64,000 nucleotides of DNA, from assembly GCF_905475395.1 (NCBI RefSeq), contig NC_058337.1:112400368-112464367 (forward strand), written 5' to 3'. Below are positions 48,038 to 61,069 of this stretch, piece by piece; position 1 is the first letter of the stretch; each line of letters opens with the position of its first letter. Below the pieces are notes generated by a model that was not told where the DNA came from, made no database searches, and was given only the letters and a program-made list of their open reading frames with translations. Source of the DNA: Chrysoperla carnea. Its lineage: Eukaryota; Arthropoda; Insecta; Neuroptera; Chrysopidae. The position numbers were made by a program, and so were the translations under genes.

Positions 48038-48937
48038 AAAACCGAACGATAACACTAATTTAAAAAATATATATAACATGCAAGATTACTTATCCAGTTG
48101 ACTAGAGTTGTAAAGTTTATGAATGGCTAAGTAGGATGACTTGACAGTAATTTACAATGAATTATTAGAATGTCGATGATGTATGTTGTTACATGGTTGT
48201 ATGGTTGTTTGTATGGACGGACGGTTGGACGCAATCTGAAGGTGTGAGGTTCAATTTAATATTCAATAATGTTTCCTGTGCGTTCTCTCAGGAGGCGGTC
48301 ATTTTAATCTATAAATCTTTATTTTTATAAATATAACTTTAACAAAATATGTTAACACTAAATATTAACAACATTCAGTTAGTAAGGTGTTCTTCATACC
48401 TTCTTCATGAAATTCTTATTTATACCGTGTGTTTATTAAATAATTAAATTAAAAAATACTATAGACATATTTCGACTTGAAATTAGAATTATGAGACAAA
48501 AATGTAAAGTTTCAAGATCTTGGACAAAGGAGTTAATAATCCAGATTTTCTATGCTTCTCGTGAAAGAAATATGGCAAAAAAAAAAATTTCCCGTTTGAA
48601 ATTGTAAAACTATTCTAAATTTGTGGTAAAAATATAGTGAAAATTGGTTTCACTTAAAGTTTCTTGCTCACGTGGAAGCTTCAGATTTTGTATTTGTCAT
48701 TTGAGGCAATGGTTCAAATGAACATTATTTTACAGCTTTTGGAAAACATAGTGATTCCATTATTTTGCATGTGTTCCGGGAAAAACGCGTACAAAATCGT
48801 TTACATTTTTTATGTTTTCATGGCTATTTTTTTGAAGTATTAGATGTTAATTAAAGAACACACACTTTGTTGGCAAGCAGTTCCGAATCCAACACCAAGC
48901 AGTTACCAAAAAAATATTTTTTACTACAAAATACCCG

Positions 48938-49230
48938 CCCGCTTTACTGGACAATTTTTTTGAAAATAAAATTTTGCTCATGATACTCGCTGACGTAGTC
49001 CAACTTTCTATAGGTCCAATCATTATTTTTTATCTCCAATTTCGATAAAACTCAGCATATAAGGTAATTTTGACCCAAAAAGTACAAAAATCGGGTGCAT
49101 TTGTTGACTAGTCGAATAGTTTTGGGATACGGACTAAAATCGATCCAAATATTGCGATATCTCAGAAACTCTGCATCCACTCCTTAAATTAATCGGATTT
49201 TTATACTTTTTGGATCAAAATTACCCCATC
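48938..49230. repeat. Repeat with internal inverted arms
   Basis: It begins ACCCGCCCGCTTTACTGGAC. GGTAATTTTGACCCAAAAAG (about 49051) is mirrored by the reverse complement of CTTTTTGGATCAAAATTACC (about 49207), and pairing extends about 30 bp. A related word, GTAATTTTGTCCCAAAAAAT, occurs near 62303. Confidence 0.5.
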
Positions 49231-52129
49231 CACCGAGTACAAAGAAAAAGTACAAAAATCGATGGATTGATTTTGAACCTTTTCCTAATTGTTCATTTTC
49301 CATTAATGAGGTACAAAATAGCCAAACTATTTTCCTACTCGAGTTTAAGTTTTTTCAATAAACATCCTATACATTTAACTCATAAATTTTATTGTAATAT
49401 AAATAAAACTAACACAATACCTATATATTATTGATGGGATTGGGTATTCTTTGGGTATATATCTAAATGTTTAATTTACCGACGATAATTTATAAGTAAA
49501 TTCATAAATTTTAAATTGTTTTTGAATTTATTTGTACATAATATAAGATAGCTATTATCTATGTGTTATTTTTTTTATTGTAGTTGTTTTATAAATACCT
49601 AATAAATATAATTTTGATTCCTGATTTCTAATGATTAATTAGATAAAAACAGTTTAGTTTATCTGTTTGTGTGTGTGTGTCTTAAGTGAAAACGGAATAC
49701 TATTATTGAATTATTTTTAAATAAATTATATTTTGAATTTTTAGGTATTTCATTTCTTGAATAACATTACATAATGGGGTAATAGTTACCTTAAATATAG
49801 TGTTTTATTTTGTCTATTGATTAAATAAATACTAGTTTTAACATGCTTTTGTAACTAGTTGAACTAAAAGGTAAAACATAATTTCGTTAACTGCAAAAAA
49901 ATCATTTTATTTAAAAAAATCGTGAGAGCTAAATTTCAAATATTGTAAATATTTTATTGGCAGATATTGGTAAAAGTAAAGTCATTGTAAAATATCTTAA
50001 AAACCACCCCACGCTTTTTTACGTGAAAGTGATTTTTTTGGAATTTAGGAATTTCTAGTTAAAAAAGCGTGTTTTGTGTTTTTTAGCTTTTAAGACTAGT
50101 ATTTATTCATCAAAAATTCAGTATAAATATGGTGGGAGCGCAAGTAAATGTTTCAGATATGGAAATCGTTATTCTTGAAAATCCTGATCAGAATAATCAA
50201 ATAAACTAATCAAGTTTCTATATTGTTAACGGTCCTCGATGGCATGCAGTATGGCAAATTTGGAGTTAATCTGACGTTTTGAAGGGGGTCAAAATCATGT
50301 TCAAAGTTTCCGTTGCATACTAACATATGTATGAAGCGAATAAAAGCGTGTTAAAAAAAACTCACAATTCAACTCACGCATTTTGAAGATTATGACTCTT
50401 TTATTAATTTCTTACGCCTTCGATAATTTTCGCACCTAGAGAAAATATGTTCTTTAAATCGAAGTTAGTATATATTTAATTCAATATCTTAATTTTTAAG
50501 CTTAAATTTTTGTTTAAATTTATTCATTTAAAAAAATTAAGTATTGAGATCATTGGCTAACTATTGCTAATGTTACAATTCCCTCAATACAGTATACAGT
50601 ATGGCGTTCACTCCGATACTAGCATAGTGGTAGTCACAAGAAAATTATTATCGTGTTCTTCAAAAACTTAACCCAACATAATAATTCAACCCTTCTTTTT
50701 AGGGATATTTTACTCAATTTCTCTAGGTCGTATAAATTTTAATTTTAGAACCTTGTGTTTATGCATTTATTATTGTGTGAAATTTTTTACAAAATCATGA
50801 AGGTTGAATTTTTTCACAGGAAAGACGTTAATTTTTGTGAAGAAAATTAGGGAAAAATTGTTGCCGAAAAGGAAATTAAAAGAGAGTTTCTATTACTTCC
50901 ATATCTAGTAAAAATAATGGGAGAAACTCAACAATATTTCTTACTGGTAAGGTTCATAGAAAAAAAAAGTGGATATATCAATTTTTAAATACATTTAATT
51001 AGCTATTTTGATTATTAACTAATGTGAAATTAAATACCAAAAATTAGTTATTATTAACATTATTATTTTGTGTCTCCGAATCTACTTGGTTACACCAAAT
51101 TGATTCGGTTATTCGAGAGTAAATGAACTAGAGTCCAATTCATTTCATTAGCGCCCGAGCTTGACAAATTCATTCGAGTCACTTGAGTTAAAACAGAACT
51201 CGAGTCGCTCACTAGTATAAACATATACCTGTCCTTTCTTAAACGTTATATATTAGACAAGACTTACTGCAACAATTCTTCGTTTGATGAGTGTTTTATT
51301 TTATCAACTCTCAACCATGGACATATAGTATCTCAATTATCCAAACAATGAGTATAGATTAAAAATGAGACAGAATGTAAAATTCTTTTCAGAATGAGAA
51401 AACGTTTTGTCCAAGGGCGTATTACTTTATCAACTTGTATGTTGGATACTGTCGAGTCATAGACAACTTTCATTATAAGAATGAAAAATTTACTCAACAA
51501 GGAATATTTGTTCTATTTACTTAGCTATATCTAAAAGTTCTTTAATTTATTATCATGAAATTTTCACTATTATGTAATTCAAACGGTATCTATCTAAATT
51601 ATATCTATGTAAATTATCACTTACATTGTGTTTAATAACACGTGACGTCATAAATTACATTTACATGGTAGTAGTAACAAACACAACTACGTATGTGTAA
51701 ATATATTATGAGTAAAATTATTATTATTTGAAAAACTTGACATATCCCCAGTAGTAATAGTGTAAAATTTATGTGATAAATTGTAGGTAAATTTGTATAC
51801 TTATAAAAAGTACAGTGTAAACATGGAAAATAATTATAATTTCTCATAAATAAATAGTCTATACATGTTCATAGATGTTTATATTGAACTTTGATAGCTA
51901 TCTATAGCCTGTCATTAAATAAGTATAAATCGGGACGTTAGGAATGAAGGAGTAACTTTATATAAAATGTTAAAAGAGGGCGTTAATACACCATCTCCAA
52001 TGATTCGAAACGATCATTCGAGTTATTCTAGAATATACTAGAAATGAATGTTGAAATAATATTATAAGAATTCGAATTTGGAATTTAAGAGCTTATTCTT
52101 TCTTTACAATATCGTTGGAGATGTTATTT
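49231..52129. other. Intergenic, no gene recognised
   Basis: Short GT microsatellite near 49668-49680. Open frames here are short and unlike any family. A gapped heat-shock-like word (TTCTAGAA and GAA) occurs near 52026 without a TATA box or gene. Confidence 0.4.
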
Positions 52130-52139
52130 AAAAAAAATA

Positions 52140-52600
52140 AAGATGTTATCAAAAAAGCTTTTATTGTACTAAAAGTAGAAAATAATTTTATCTTTGAGTC
52201 ACTCATATCCGATTATTTGCAAAAGCTTGAAGCTCTCAATTTAAAATATCAAAAATGAATCGGAACACCTCATCTACTCCACATTCCTAATTATTTTTCG
52301 ATTCATTCTTGATATTAAACGCCTCAAGCTTTTACAAATAGTCGGGTATGAGTGACTCATAGATAAAAATAATTTTCTACTTACTTTTAGTACATTAAAA
52401 GCTTGTCCCTTAAAAAGAATTTTTTATTAAAATTTTTAATTTAAGATTTAAAAAAATGTATATATATATATCAAATATGGTGGAAGCGATTGCAAAATCA
52501 AGACGCCTTACCATGCATTATCATCCAAACTAAATATGCATGCAAAATTCCAGCTCAATCGCAAACCGGGAAGTGGATTAGATTTGCCTTGCTTCGTGCT
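52140..52600. repeat. Repeat family D with ~110-bp inverted arms
   Basis: AAGCTTTTATTGTACTAAAAG (from about 52156), GAGTCACTCATA and AAAAATGAATCG reappear inverted between about 52297 and 52412. The two imperfect arms face each other across a ~35-bp spacer. The right part continues with ATGGTGGAAGCGATTGCAAA and CAATCGCAAACCGGGAAGTG. A partial copy lies at 39870-40120. Confidence 0.65.
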
Positions 52601-55538
52601 TTTAAATATGTAAGATGTAAGAACAATGTTAGCTATCTAAGTATAGCTTAGAAATTTGTGTAGATATATATTAATTAAATTATAATATTTCGTCATATTA
52701 ATTGAAATTTATGATTGAAGTTGTTGAAAGCTTAATAAAATATTATATTTATTATTAGGAGTTAAATAAATTAAAATAATTAGTATTTCAACAGTTAGCC
52801 AGTAGTTTTAACATATAAAGTTTTAAGGCTATTTAACATTTTATTTACATAAATTGTTTTATTTTTAACTGACAATAAACATTTATTATTTTTTTGATAA
52901 TATTTTTGGTTAATTAAAGTAGTATCTTTCTAAAATGGCCCTATACTAAAAAATCCAATGCAAAATTACTTAAATCCATGGTAACTTTAAGGTACTGCCT
53001 TGCGCTTCCACCATCAGTTATTATTTTTGTAAAACCTTAGAGAGTTAGTTCATTATAAGAATATAAGTTTCTCTACAGTTTTAAGAATCAATTTAAACAA
53101 TCGTCAAAATATTCAAAAATAAATGAAATAATTATATTCTTGTTAAATTACTTCTATGCTCACTGTGGAAATCAATCGCCATGAGTTAAAGAGATATTGC
53201 AGAAAATCTTCAAAAGCATAGCTAATTCTTTGTCCTTATTTCAGTTTAATGACTAGACAGCTCGGTAAATCTCAACGATTTGGAAACTTTTACCTACATG
53301 TACAATTAATATAGGGCCGTATCCAGTTGAGTTTTCAGAATGCTTTCTTTTCTTAGTTTTTTGGTGTCTTGAATTTTTGCTAATAAAAACAATATATCTT
53401 TTAACTCAAAAAGATACCTTTGTTATTTTTTTGGGAAACGTTGATCGAGCGAATGAAAAGTTTTTACTAGTTTTTTAGAATGAAATAACTGAATAAAAAT
53501 AGCCACTCTAATGGATTTTGTTATAGGGTGATCAAAAACTATTGAAAAATATTACTTTAAAACATTGTTTTTCAGTCCTCACATCATTGTCATTTTTGCG
53601 TTATCCCAAACATTAAACGGTATATTACTCGGAAAGTATCAGATATAAATTTTCGTTGTTTCATCAGCTAGAAAATTGGTCTTGGTCTTATATTAATATA
53701 TGCCTGGTTTGTTTTTCTTGTACTGGACTATAATTTTTACCATGGGATAATTGTAAAACAAGATCAAAATTATGCACTTTTCGTGGGTAGTTTTTATTAA
53801 ATTTAAATTCTATTTTCAATAAATTTAAATTTCAATATTATATTAATATTGACTTTATATAAATTACAAATAAAATATATTTAATAATATTAAAATATGA
53901 ATGAATTAGAAATTTGTTTGAATAAAATATTATTAAATAAGTTTGTAGATACACATAGTTATATCTAATCTGGTCGAAGTCATAAAACATTCATCAATAC
54001 AATATATTTTATTTTCAATTTAGAAAATAATATTATTAAATAAATTGCTTGAAGGTATGAAATACCAAGGTGTCAAAATATTATTATTAATAATTATTTC
54101 TATTAAGTAAATATATTGTCTTATATCTATTCATTCTATGAAAAAATTTTCAATCAAATAATATTTAGATGAGATTATTTTATGCTATGTTTTTATGAGT
54201 TTTTAACATGAGTTTAAAATTTGGTGATTAGTCACATCAAATTTTAACACCATACTTTTTAAGGTTTTTATAAATTTTACAAATATATTCGCGACTCTAA
54301 CAAAATATAGCGGCACTTTAATGGCGGTGCAAGAGGGTATAAACTTCTAAAAAACCATTGAACATAGAATTTATTTTTTATCATTCACAGCTCTAGTTCG
54401 TAAGCAAATTAGTAGAAACTCCCTTTTTATGCATTTATTTATTCTAAGATAATGTTTACATTTTCCTCCTTAGCTCATATTTAAATCAGTAGAGGACACC
54501 TTAGTATTTTGGAGTCACGAATAGCTTCAAGTTTCAATTCATATATTTTTAAATTTATAAAACCACCTGAATAAATGTAAACCTAAAATTAAACATCAGT
54601 CAAAGTGCAAAGTAATTGTGGAAATTATTCACCAAGCAAACTAAAGGTTTTGCTAAATTTCAAAAATATAGCTTCAAAGTTCCATTCGTGTATTTGGAAT
54701 GACTTTCATTTGAAATCTCTGAATTGATAAAAATCGACGTGAATTCATAAAAATTCAATTGAAGATATTTATATCGGTGTTTAATTTCTGATCGGAAGTT
54801 TTATGACATCTTAACGTTTTGAATTGTCTGTTCGTAGATCTGCTCGAAGTTAAATTTTGAAGACAGTGCTATTCCCAAAAAATTAAGTAGAAATGTAAAG
54901 GTTTACAAGATTCAAATTCATTATGGGTTAATTCTTACGATATGTATTTTATATACCTATAAAAGGCAGAAGGAATACTTTTTATTTTATTCCAGGAAAG
55001 TATACTTTCATATCAAGTGTTAGTTCGAAAAAAAAATTTCAACTAAAAAGCATCACAATATAGAAATATGTGCTGTTCCGGTAGCTTTACTATCTATGTA
55101 TAGCTCTTCTGTAAAATAAAAGTTTGATCATATTCGGTATTATTATTTTTGGAAATTTAAAAAAATTAAGAATTTTCTAAAAATATATTCCCAAATTGTA
55201 GGATTTACGATACAAGGTAAGGAGATGTAAAGGATAAAAAACTTTTAAAATGTATTGGTCGAAATTCATTTACCAAATTCGTCGAATGGCGGAGAAATCT
55301 TACGATTTAAGAAGAAGTATCTTAGATTTTTTACAACAATTTTAATGGTTGTTTAGTTCAGAATGTACCTATAGCCAATATGAACTCCAAAAAGTAAGCT
55401 TTAATTTCTCTCGACTCATATTTATTTTTATTTTAAAAGATAACTGCAGCTGCAATGTTTTAAAAGTATAATTGCTCTTACGGAAAAATCGATGGAAAAG
55501 CTTAATTTTTCAAAGTTTAAGAGCCAATAAAACGTGGA
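52601..55538. other. Intergenic, no gene recognised
   Basis: AT-rich with long TTAAT/ATTAA-type low-complexity stretches (53800-54180). No exon chain found. Confidence 0.4.
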
Positions 55539-55562
55539 AAAGCCACGCGAAAGCGTGGCTTT
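55539..55562 (+). repeat. Perfect 10-bp stem with GAAA tetraloop
   Basis: AAAGCCACGC, GAAA, GCGTGGCTTT. The upstream CGTGG at 55533-55537 can also pair with CCACG, giving an alternative stem. It is GC-rich against its surroundings and of unknown role. Confidence 0.5.
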
Positions 55563-56236
55563 CATGTGTTAATTTAGACAACCTGAACATTCGATATTTA
55601 AATTCTTATCTAGGGAGTGTTGATGGCTAAAATTAGAAAGCAATATATTTACGATTTCAAAATGTAAAATGAGATTTTCTTAAGTTAAATAAAAAATAGT
55701 TTTTAATATACTTAATATTATATTATTGTTCATATATTTGTTTTTAAATATTTTAATAATAATTGGTATTTAATTAACCAATTATATTGTTAAATATCAA
55801 TAACAAAAATTAATTAAATAAATTGTTTATGAACCATACTTTCAATCCAAAAGTAAGCACATACAAGGTAAGTAATGGCGTATTTTTAAAATATAAAATT
55901 GATATATGTGTTTTAAAAAATTTTTTAATTTTAATTTTATTATGTATTACTGTGATGCTCAGAAATAATGCTATTATGTATAATCCGTGGTGCCCATTTA
56001 TTATAAATCCGACATAACTTACCATGATATGTAAAAGTATGAGCTATTTTCACCGTGCATGCATTTTATTTCAGAAGTATCTAATTCCTTGGTATCTAAT
56101 GACCCTGCGATGAACATTTTCTTGTCAATAACCTCTCAAAATTTCAGCCCTTCAAACTTTTCAAATACTACCCTTGACTCTAGACAAATATACATATATA
56201 CTAATAATAAGCAAAAGTAAGGAAAGTATATAAATA

Positions 56237-56805
56237 ATTTGGTCAAGTGCGAGCCGGACTCGCACACGAAGGGTTTCGAACCATCGTACAAGATATAACA
56301 CCATGTACTTTTTATTAAATATCTTTCTAAAGGCAAAATATACAGAGCCCTAAACTCGAATTTGACTTGTTCTTTTTATTAAATAGTTTTGTACGGAAAT
56401 TAAGAGTGTGTACGGAGACTTTCGAAAGCGGAGTTCTAAACTCTGACTTGACCGGGTTTTTTATTTTGTGAATCCAGGAGTTTAACTTTCAATCAAATAA
56501 GTCAATTATACCAAAAAAACTATTATTTGTAGACACATACTATTTTTGCAATGCCACCTATTATTTTTAATAAAAACTGTTTATAAATTTCAATTTTTCT
56601 CGAATTTCCATTATTAATATATGCTTTTTTTAATTTTTTGTTATTTGTGTTTAAAACGGTATTAGTTATTCTATTTCTCGTCAAAATTTCAGCTGTCTAA
56701 CTATTGCGGTTTATGAGATACGCCTCGCCGACAGACAGATAGGCGGACAATGTAGTCTTAAAAATGAGATCCCGTTGGTTAATTTTTGGATACGAAACCC
56801 TAAAA
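56237..56805 (+). repeat. Dispersed GGTCAAGTGCGAG repeat with AGGGTTTCG ends
   Basis: It starts TTGGTCAAGTGCGAGCCGGA, then CACGAAGGGTTTCGAACC (56262-56282), and ends with a GACAGACAGATAGGCGGAC run and ATACGAAACCCTAAAAA. AGGGTTTCG near 56270 and CGAAACCCT ending at 56801 are inverted. This phrase order is that of a non-coding repeat common in insect genomes, usually with AGGGTTCCG ends. Confidence 0.65.
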
Positions 56806-59199
56806 AAGCAAAGCTTTATAAACCATGTGTGGGGTATAATGTTAATAAGAGGGCTAATAAACAATACACATAGACCCGTATAGTGACAAGCAATTATAAC
56901 TATACAAGATGTATGGTCAAGTTATTTGTATATATATATATATATATATGTGTTTTTATATTTTTAATGGACACCTATGGTGTATATATTAATAATATAC
57001 ATTATGTTTATTGTAAATTACATATTAAATTATACTTTATGATTTGGTATTCAAATTATAATTGACATTTTTATATTCACTTTTTGTAATTTTGTTGTGT
57101 AGTTTTTTTTAATCACTTGTATTTATATATTGTTTATATATATCGTTTATTCAAGAATATCAGCAAATTGTTGTTTGAGTAGGTAGTCGAATTTTTTAAG
57201 GAGAACAGTGTGATATTTAATGTAAATTATCTTATAATTAAAGCAAAATCTTGCTTTAAAGCAAAATCACTGCTAGAGATGTATGAATTCTGATGAAGTC
57301 ATAAAGTCATAACTTTCCAATTTGTCTGATGACAGTGTTCCTAGCTGTCAATGTGTGCTTAATTTGGAGAGATTCACAAGAAGAGAGATTATAGAGATCA
57401 TCTCTATAATCCCTCCAAATTCGCATAGAAATTTGAAAATTTGATGGTAGATTCTGATTGTAGTGATTCGATTTGATGCTCTCTTTTTGTTATACTAAAT
57501 TCATCTAAATTTAGTAAAATGACGGCTCAATACAAATCTACATTTTGAGGTATAAAATGATAAAATTTATGCATGTTGACAATATCACTAAGTTTAAAAT
57601 ATAAATATGTATAAGTATATAGTTTTATTGTAATGGCATTTTTATTACAATCCATAATTTATGGTTGAATTTTTCATTTAATAGGTCATTTTTTGGTTCA
57701 GCTCGAGCTGAATATTTTTGAACAATATATTCTTTCAATTTATGAATGCTTTTGGTTTGTTTTTATCGAATCCAATGGTATTTTTGAAAGATCTATAGTA
57801 TTAAAATGTGTGTGCTTAAAAATATTTGTTAGATATTTTCAACTTTTTATGAATAGAAAATATGCAGGAGTTTTGGTTAATTTGTTTTAAATTTAATTAT
57901 AGATATTTGTTATAAATAATGAATAAATGACTAGACTTTCTTTTTTTTATTAATAAATAATAACAAAATTATTGATAATTAACGACTATTAATTAGTATT
58001 AAAAATTAAACGATTCTATGCTTATTTATTAACCATTAATTTGTAACATTTCATCGTTTATAAATTTTATCTATACATAAAAAAGTAAGAATATTTATGG
58101 GTTAGTTGGCATCAGATCGACTACCTTGTCTTAGAAATAGAAGTTCGATAAACCGATTATTTGTAAATGAATAATTAGGATTAAACTGTTTTATGAATTG
58201 AAAAAATACATTTACAAAACAAAACACATAATTTTATATCTGATCAAAGGCGGTTCTGGTTTTATTTGCAAAAATATGAAAAAAGTCTTACAACAAAGGA
58301 CCTTAGAAGTAGAAAATTAGAATAGAAAAGGCGTGAGGCTGCCTTAATTATAGGTTTTGTGTCCCAAAGAATAAAAATTATTTGCAGTTTCTATGTTAAA
58401 GCAATGGTACAATTTTTTTTTCGACAGAATTTAACGAAAAATTAAATTTAAGAATTTAATAATGCTTACTATTAATTCCCAAAGTTTCAGAAATTTTGAC
58501 CGTTTAAAATGGGAAATAATTATGCCAACGTCCCAATTTCGATCAATTTACGTCAAAATTAATATCTCGAAAGTGAAAATTAATTTCTAAATTTTTTTTT
58601 TAGAATTGTATTGTATAAACATTTTTTTCTACTTTTTCTTCAATATATAATAATATCATAAAAAATAGTTGGAGAGACCGGACATTTTACATGCTTTAAA
58701 TGGGACATGACCCTCAAAATCGCAAACTTTGTCTTTAAATATCTCGCGATCTAAACGGTTCCAATTTTATACAAAAAATTGTTCCAAAGAATATTCAAAT
58801 TATTATGGGAATCATTTATTCACGAAACTACTATTTTACAGTTTTACGAATTCCATTCTTATATCGAAGTCAATTCAGTTCAATTCTTTAACCAAATAAA
58901 TTATAAAAAAAATATTGTATTTTATTATAATACCCATTACCCACGCGTACAGCGTGCCCTACGGGAACCTTAATACTTGCTGAAATATATCAAAACACTC
59001 CACATGACTGTTTGTAATCCCTCATTGTAAAAATCTTTAAATTGAAAAAAAAATCAGTCACGGTGAGTATGACTGTCGGAGAGTACGCTAATAATGTTTT
59101 GTTTATGATAAGAATAATCGAAAAATTTCGTGTTTAATCCCTAAAATTCCCGTTTGATATAACTGTAAGCTGCTCCTGAAGGAGGATATTTTAAGAAAG
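56806..59199. other. Intergenic with a TA microsatellite and a small hairpin
   Basis: (TA)n at about 56926-56949. At 57361-57421 an imperfect stem closes AATTTGGAG...CTCCAAATT around a perfect inner ATTATAGAGAT/ATCTCTATAAT pair. No gene recognised. Confidence 0.4.
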
Positions 59200-59445
59200 G
59201 TCAATCTGAGATGGAGGGAGAAACGCACTTGTAGTACTACAATATAGAAATGATCTGGGTGCCCGATTATTGCAGGACCTGTGAAAGTAAGTAAGAAGAA
59301 GAAATGATGTCTCATCTTCTGTATCACTACCCACACTGTCCAGCTCTTGGGGAGACAGGCACATCTTTGTCAGCGTTCTCCAACCTTAGTTAGCGTCATA
59401 GCACTCCTGCTGTTATTAAACAGCACCAAATGGTTCATAGAGTAG
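59200..59445 (+). pseudogene. Decayed LINE 3' end (I/Jockey/R1-like)
   Basis: A plus-strand frame reads PDYCRTCESK, a stop, EEEEMMSHLLYHYPHCPALG, then SLSAFSNLS, a stop, and IKQHQMVHRVV. The CxxC...H...CPAL layout is the zinc-knuckle-like segment near the C-terminus of I-, Jockey- and R1-type LINE polyproteins. Stops make it inactive. About 30 bp further on, TAACCTAACCTAA resembles the insect telomere unit TTAGG, as found at some LINE tails. Confidence 0.65.
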
Positions 59446-60625
59446 TGACGGTGTCCACTCAAGGAAAGCCACTCTAACCTAACCTAATGTTAGGATTATA
59501 ATACCTCAAACCGTAAAGATAAACACTTTTGAGCCGATTACAATAATCTTTTATTATGAAATTCAGAACCAAAAACCTGAATAATATTTGTATAAAATAA
59601 TCATATATTTATAGGTTTCATATATATTAAATATATAATGAAACTTAAAAATTGAATATTAGTATCTGATGATGATGTGTAGAACAATAATTCATATATA
59701 AGTTGTTAGGTTATATTTAGTTAGTTAGAGTTTCTAGCAAAGTCAGCCAGGCCACGTTACGTTACCACACCCTACCGATTTCATTACGATAACTTTAACA
59801 CCTGTACGTTGAATATTATTTATAGTTATAAGTACCTATAACATAATATGTATACGATACACAAGATGATACCTTTTTGATATATTGAAATCGAAAAAAG
59901 ATATATATTATAATAAAATGATTCGAAACCTATTATTTTTATTTTTTCGTTTTAATATATTAACTATTATATTATATACAGGGTATATCAAAATTACTTT
60001 TATGAACGATCAAGTTGTTAAGGACATTGATGACATATGTATACTGCTAGCTCTTGCCTCTCTATAATCAAGTATCGTTTATTTTCATATAAACTTTGTC
60101 AATTTTCGTTTATTTTCATATAAAGTTTGCTACATAGTTTTTCTTCTTCTTTATTTTTGCAAGTAATGGCATTAAAATTTGTTTCAGGTGTTTTAATCAG
60201 CATGTAAAAAAGTTATTTCCTCTGACTCCTCTCAAAATATGCTGTGATGTTCATTTGTAAAAGTTCCAAACCTCTGAAACGGTTTAAATTCTGGCTGCTC
60301 TACAAAAGTAAGTACTATAACATTTTTAAAAGCTGAGTATGATATTAAAAACTACACATTTTTAAAAATTGAGAATGACATTAAAAATTACAGAAGAGCC
60401 TCGATGAGGAAGGATTAAAGTTATAGAGATTTTAATGCTTTATATTTTTACTTAGGTTTATTTATGATATTAGTTTACCTATTCTTTTTACGTTATCAGG
60501 GTTAAACTATCGAAGTTCTACTGTAAAATGGACTTGTTTCAACCAATAAACAACATTGTTCTTACGATTGCAGTTGAAATATCTAAGTCACATAATGAAT
60601 ACTCGAATGTAAGTAAGTCATAATG
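59446..60625. other. Intergenic, no gene recognised
   Basis: Contains the CCTAA repeats near 59477-59490. The word ATAATGAATACTCG occurs twice (about 60592 and 60621), directly left of the palindrome. Confidence 0.4.
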
Positions 60626-61007
60626 AATACTCGTTATAGAATTCCCAAATACACAACACAATGGATTTTCGGGAGTAAAAACATCACTCTAATCTATTCC
60701 TATTGGTGATAATTGACTTATATCAGGAAAAACGGAAAATTGGAAGGTTTATATTTATTTAAATTACCACAATTCGTTTTCAAAAAGAAGGATTTTAAAA
60801 TTTTTTTAACAACATAATTAAAACAGAAAAAAATTTTAAAATCCTTCTTTTTGAAAACGAATTGTGGTAATTTAAATAAATATAAACCTTCCAATTTTCC
60901 GTTTTTCCTGATATAAGTCAATTATCACCAATAGGAATAGATTAGAGTGATGTTTTACTCCCGAAAATCCATTGTGTTGTGTATTTGGGAATTCTATAAC
61001 GAGTATT
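60626..61007. repeat. 382-bp almost perfect palindrome
   Basis: The left arm 60626-60807 and right arm 60827-61007 are reverse complements over about 181 bp with one visible difference (five A versus four T in the GTAAAAACATCAC region). The spacer is 19 bp (60808-60826). The arms begin AATACTCGTTATAG and end at the centre in GGATTTTAAAATTTTTTT. It contains no protein-like frame of its own; the 67-codon minus-strand frame across the centre is a by-product. Confidence 0.9.
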
Positions 61008-61032
61008 TTTTAAAAAAATTTTAGAAAAAAAT

Positions 61033-61069
61033 ACAAAACCTTTTAAAACCTTGTTTTAAAAGGTTTTGT
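61033..61069. repeat. Second short perfect palindrome
   Basis: ACAAAACCTTTTAAAAC, a 3-base centre CTT, and GTTTTAAAAGGTTTTGT: 17-bp perfect arms, 26 bp to the right of the large palindrome. Confidence 0.8.

Noticed and set aside
52021..52043. Heat-shock element upstream of a gene
   Set aside because: TTCTAGAA plus a gapped GAA is present, but there is no TATA box or coding region nearby.
60718..60921. 67-codon minus-strand frame across the large palindrome
   Set aside because: Produced by the palindrome itself; no protein-like composition or homologous motif.
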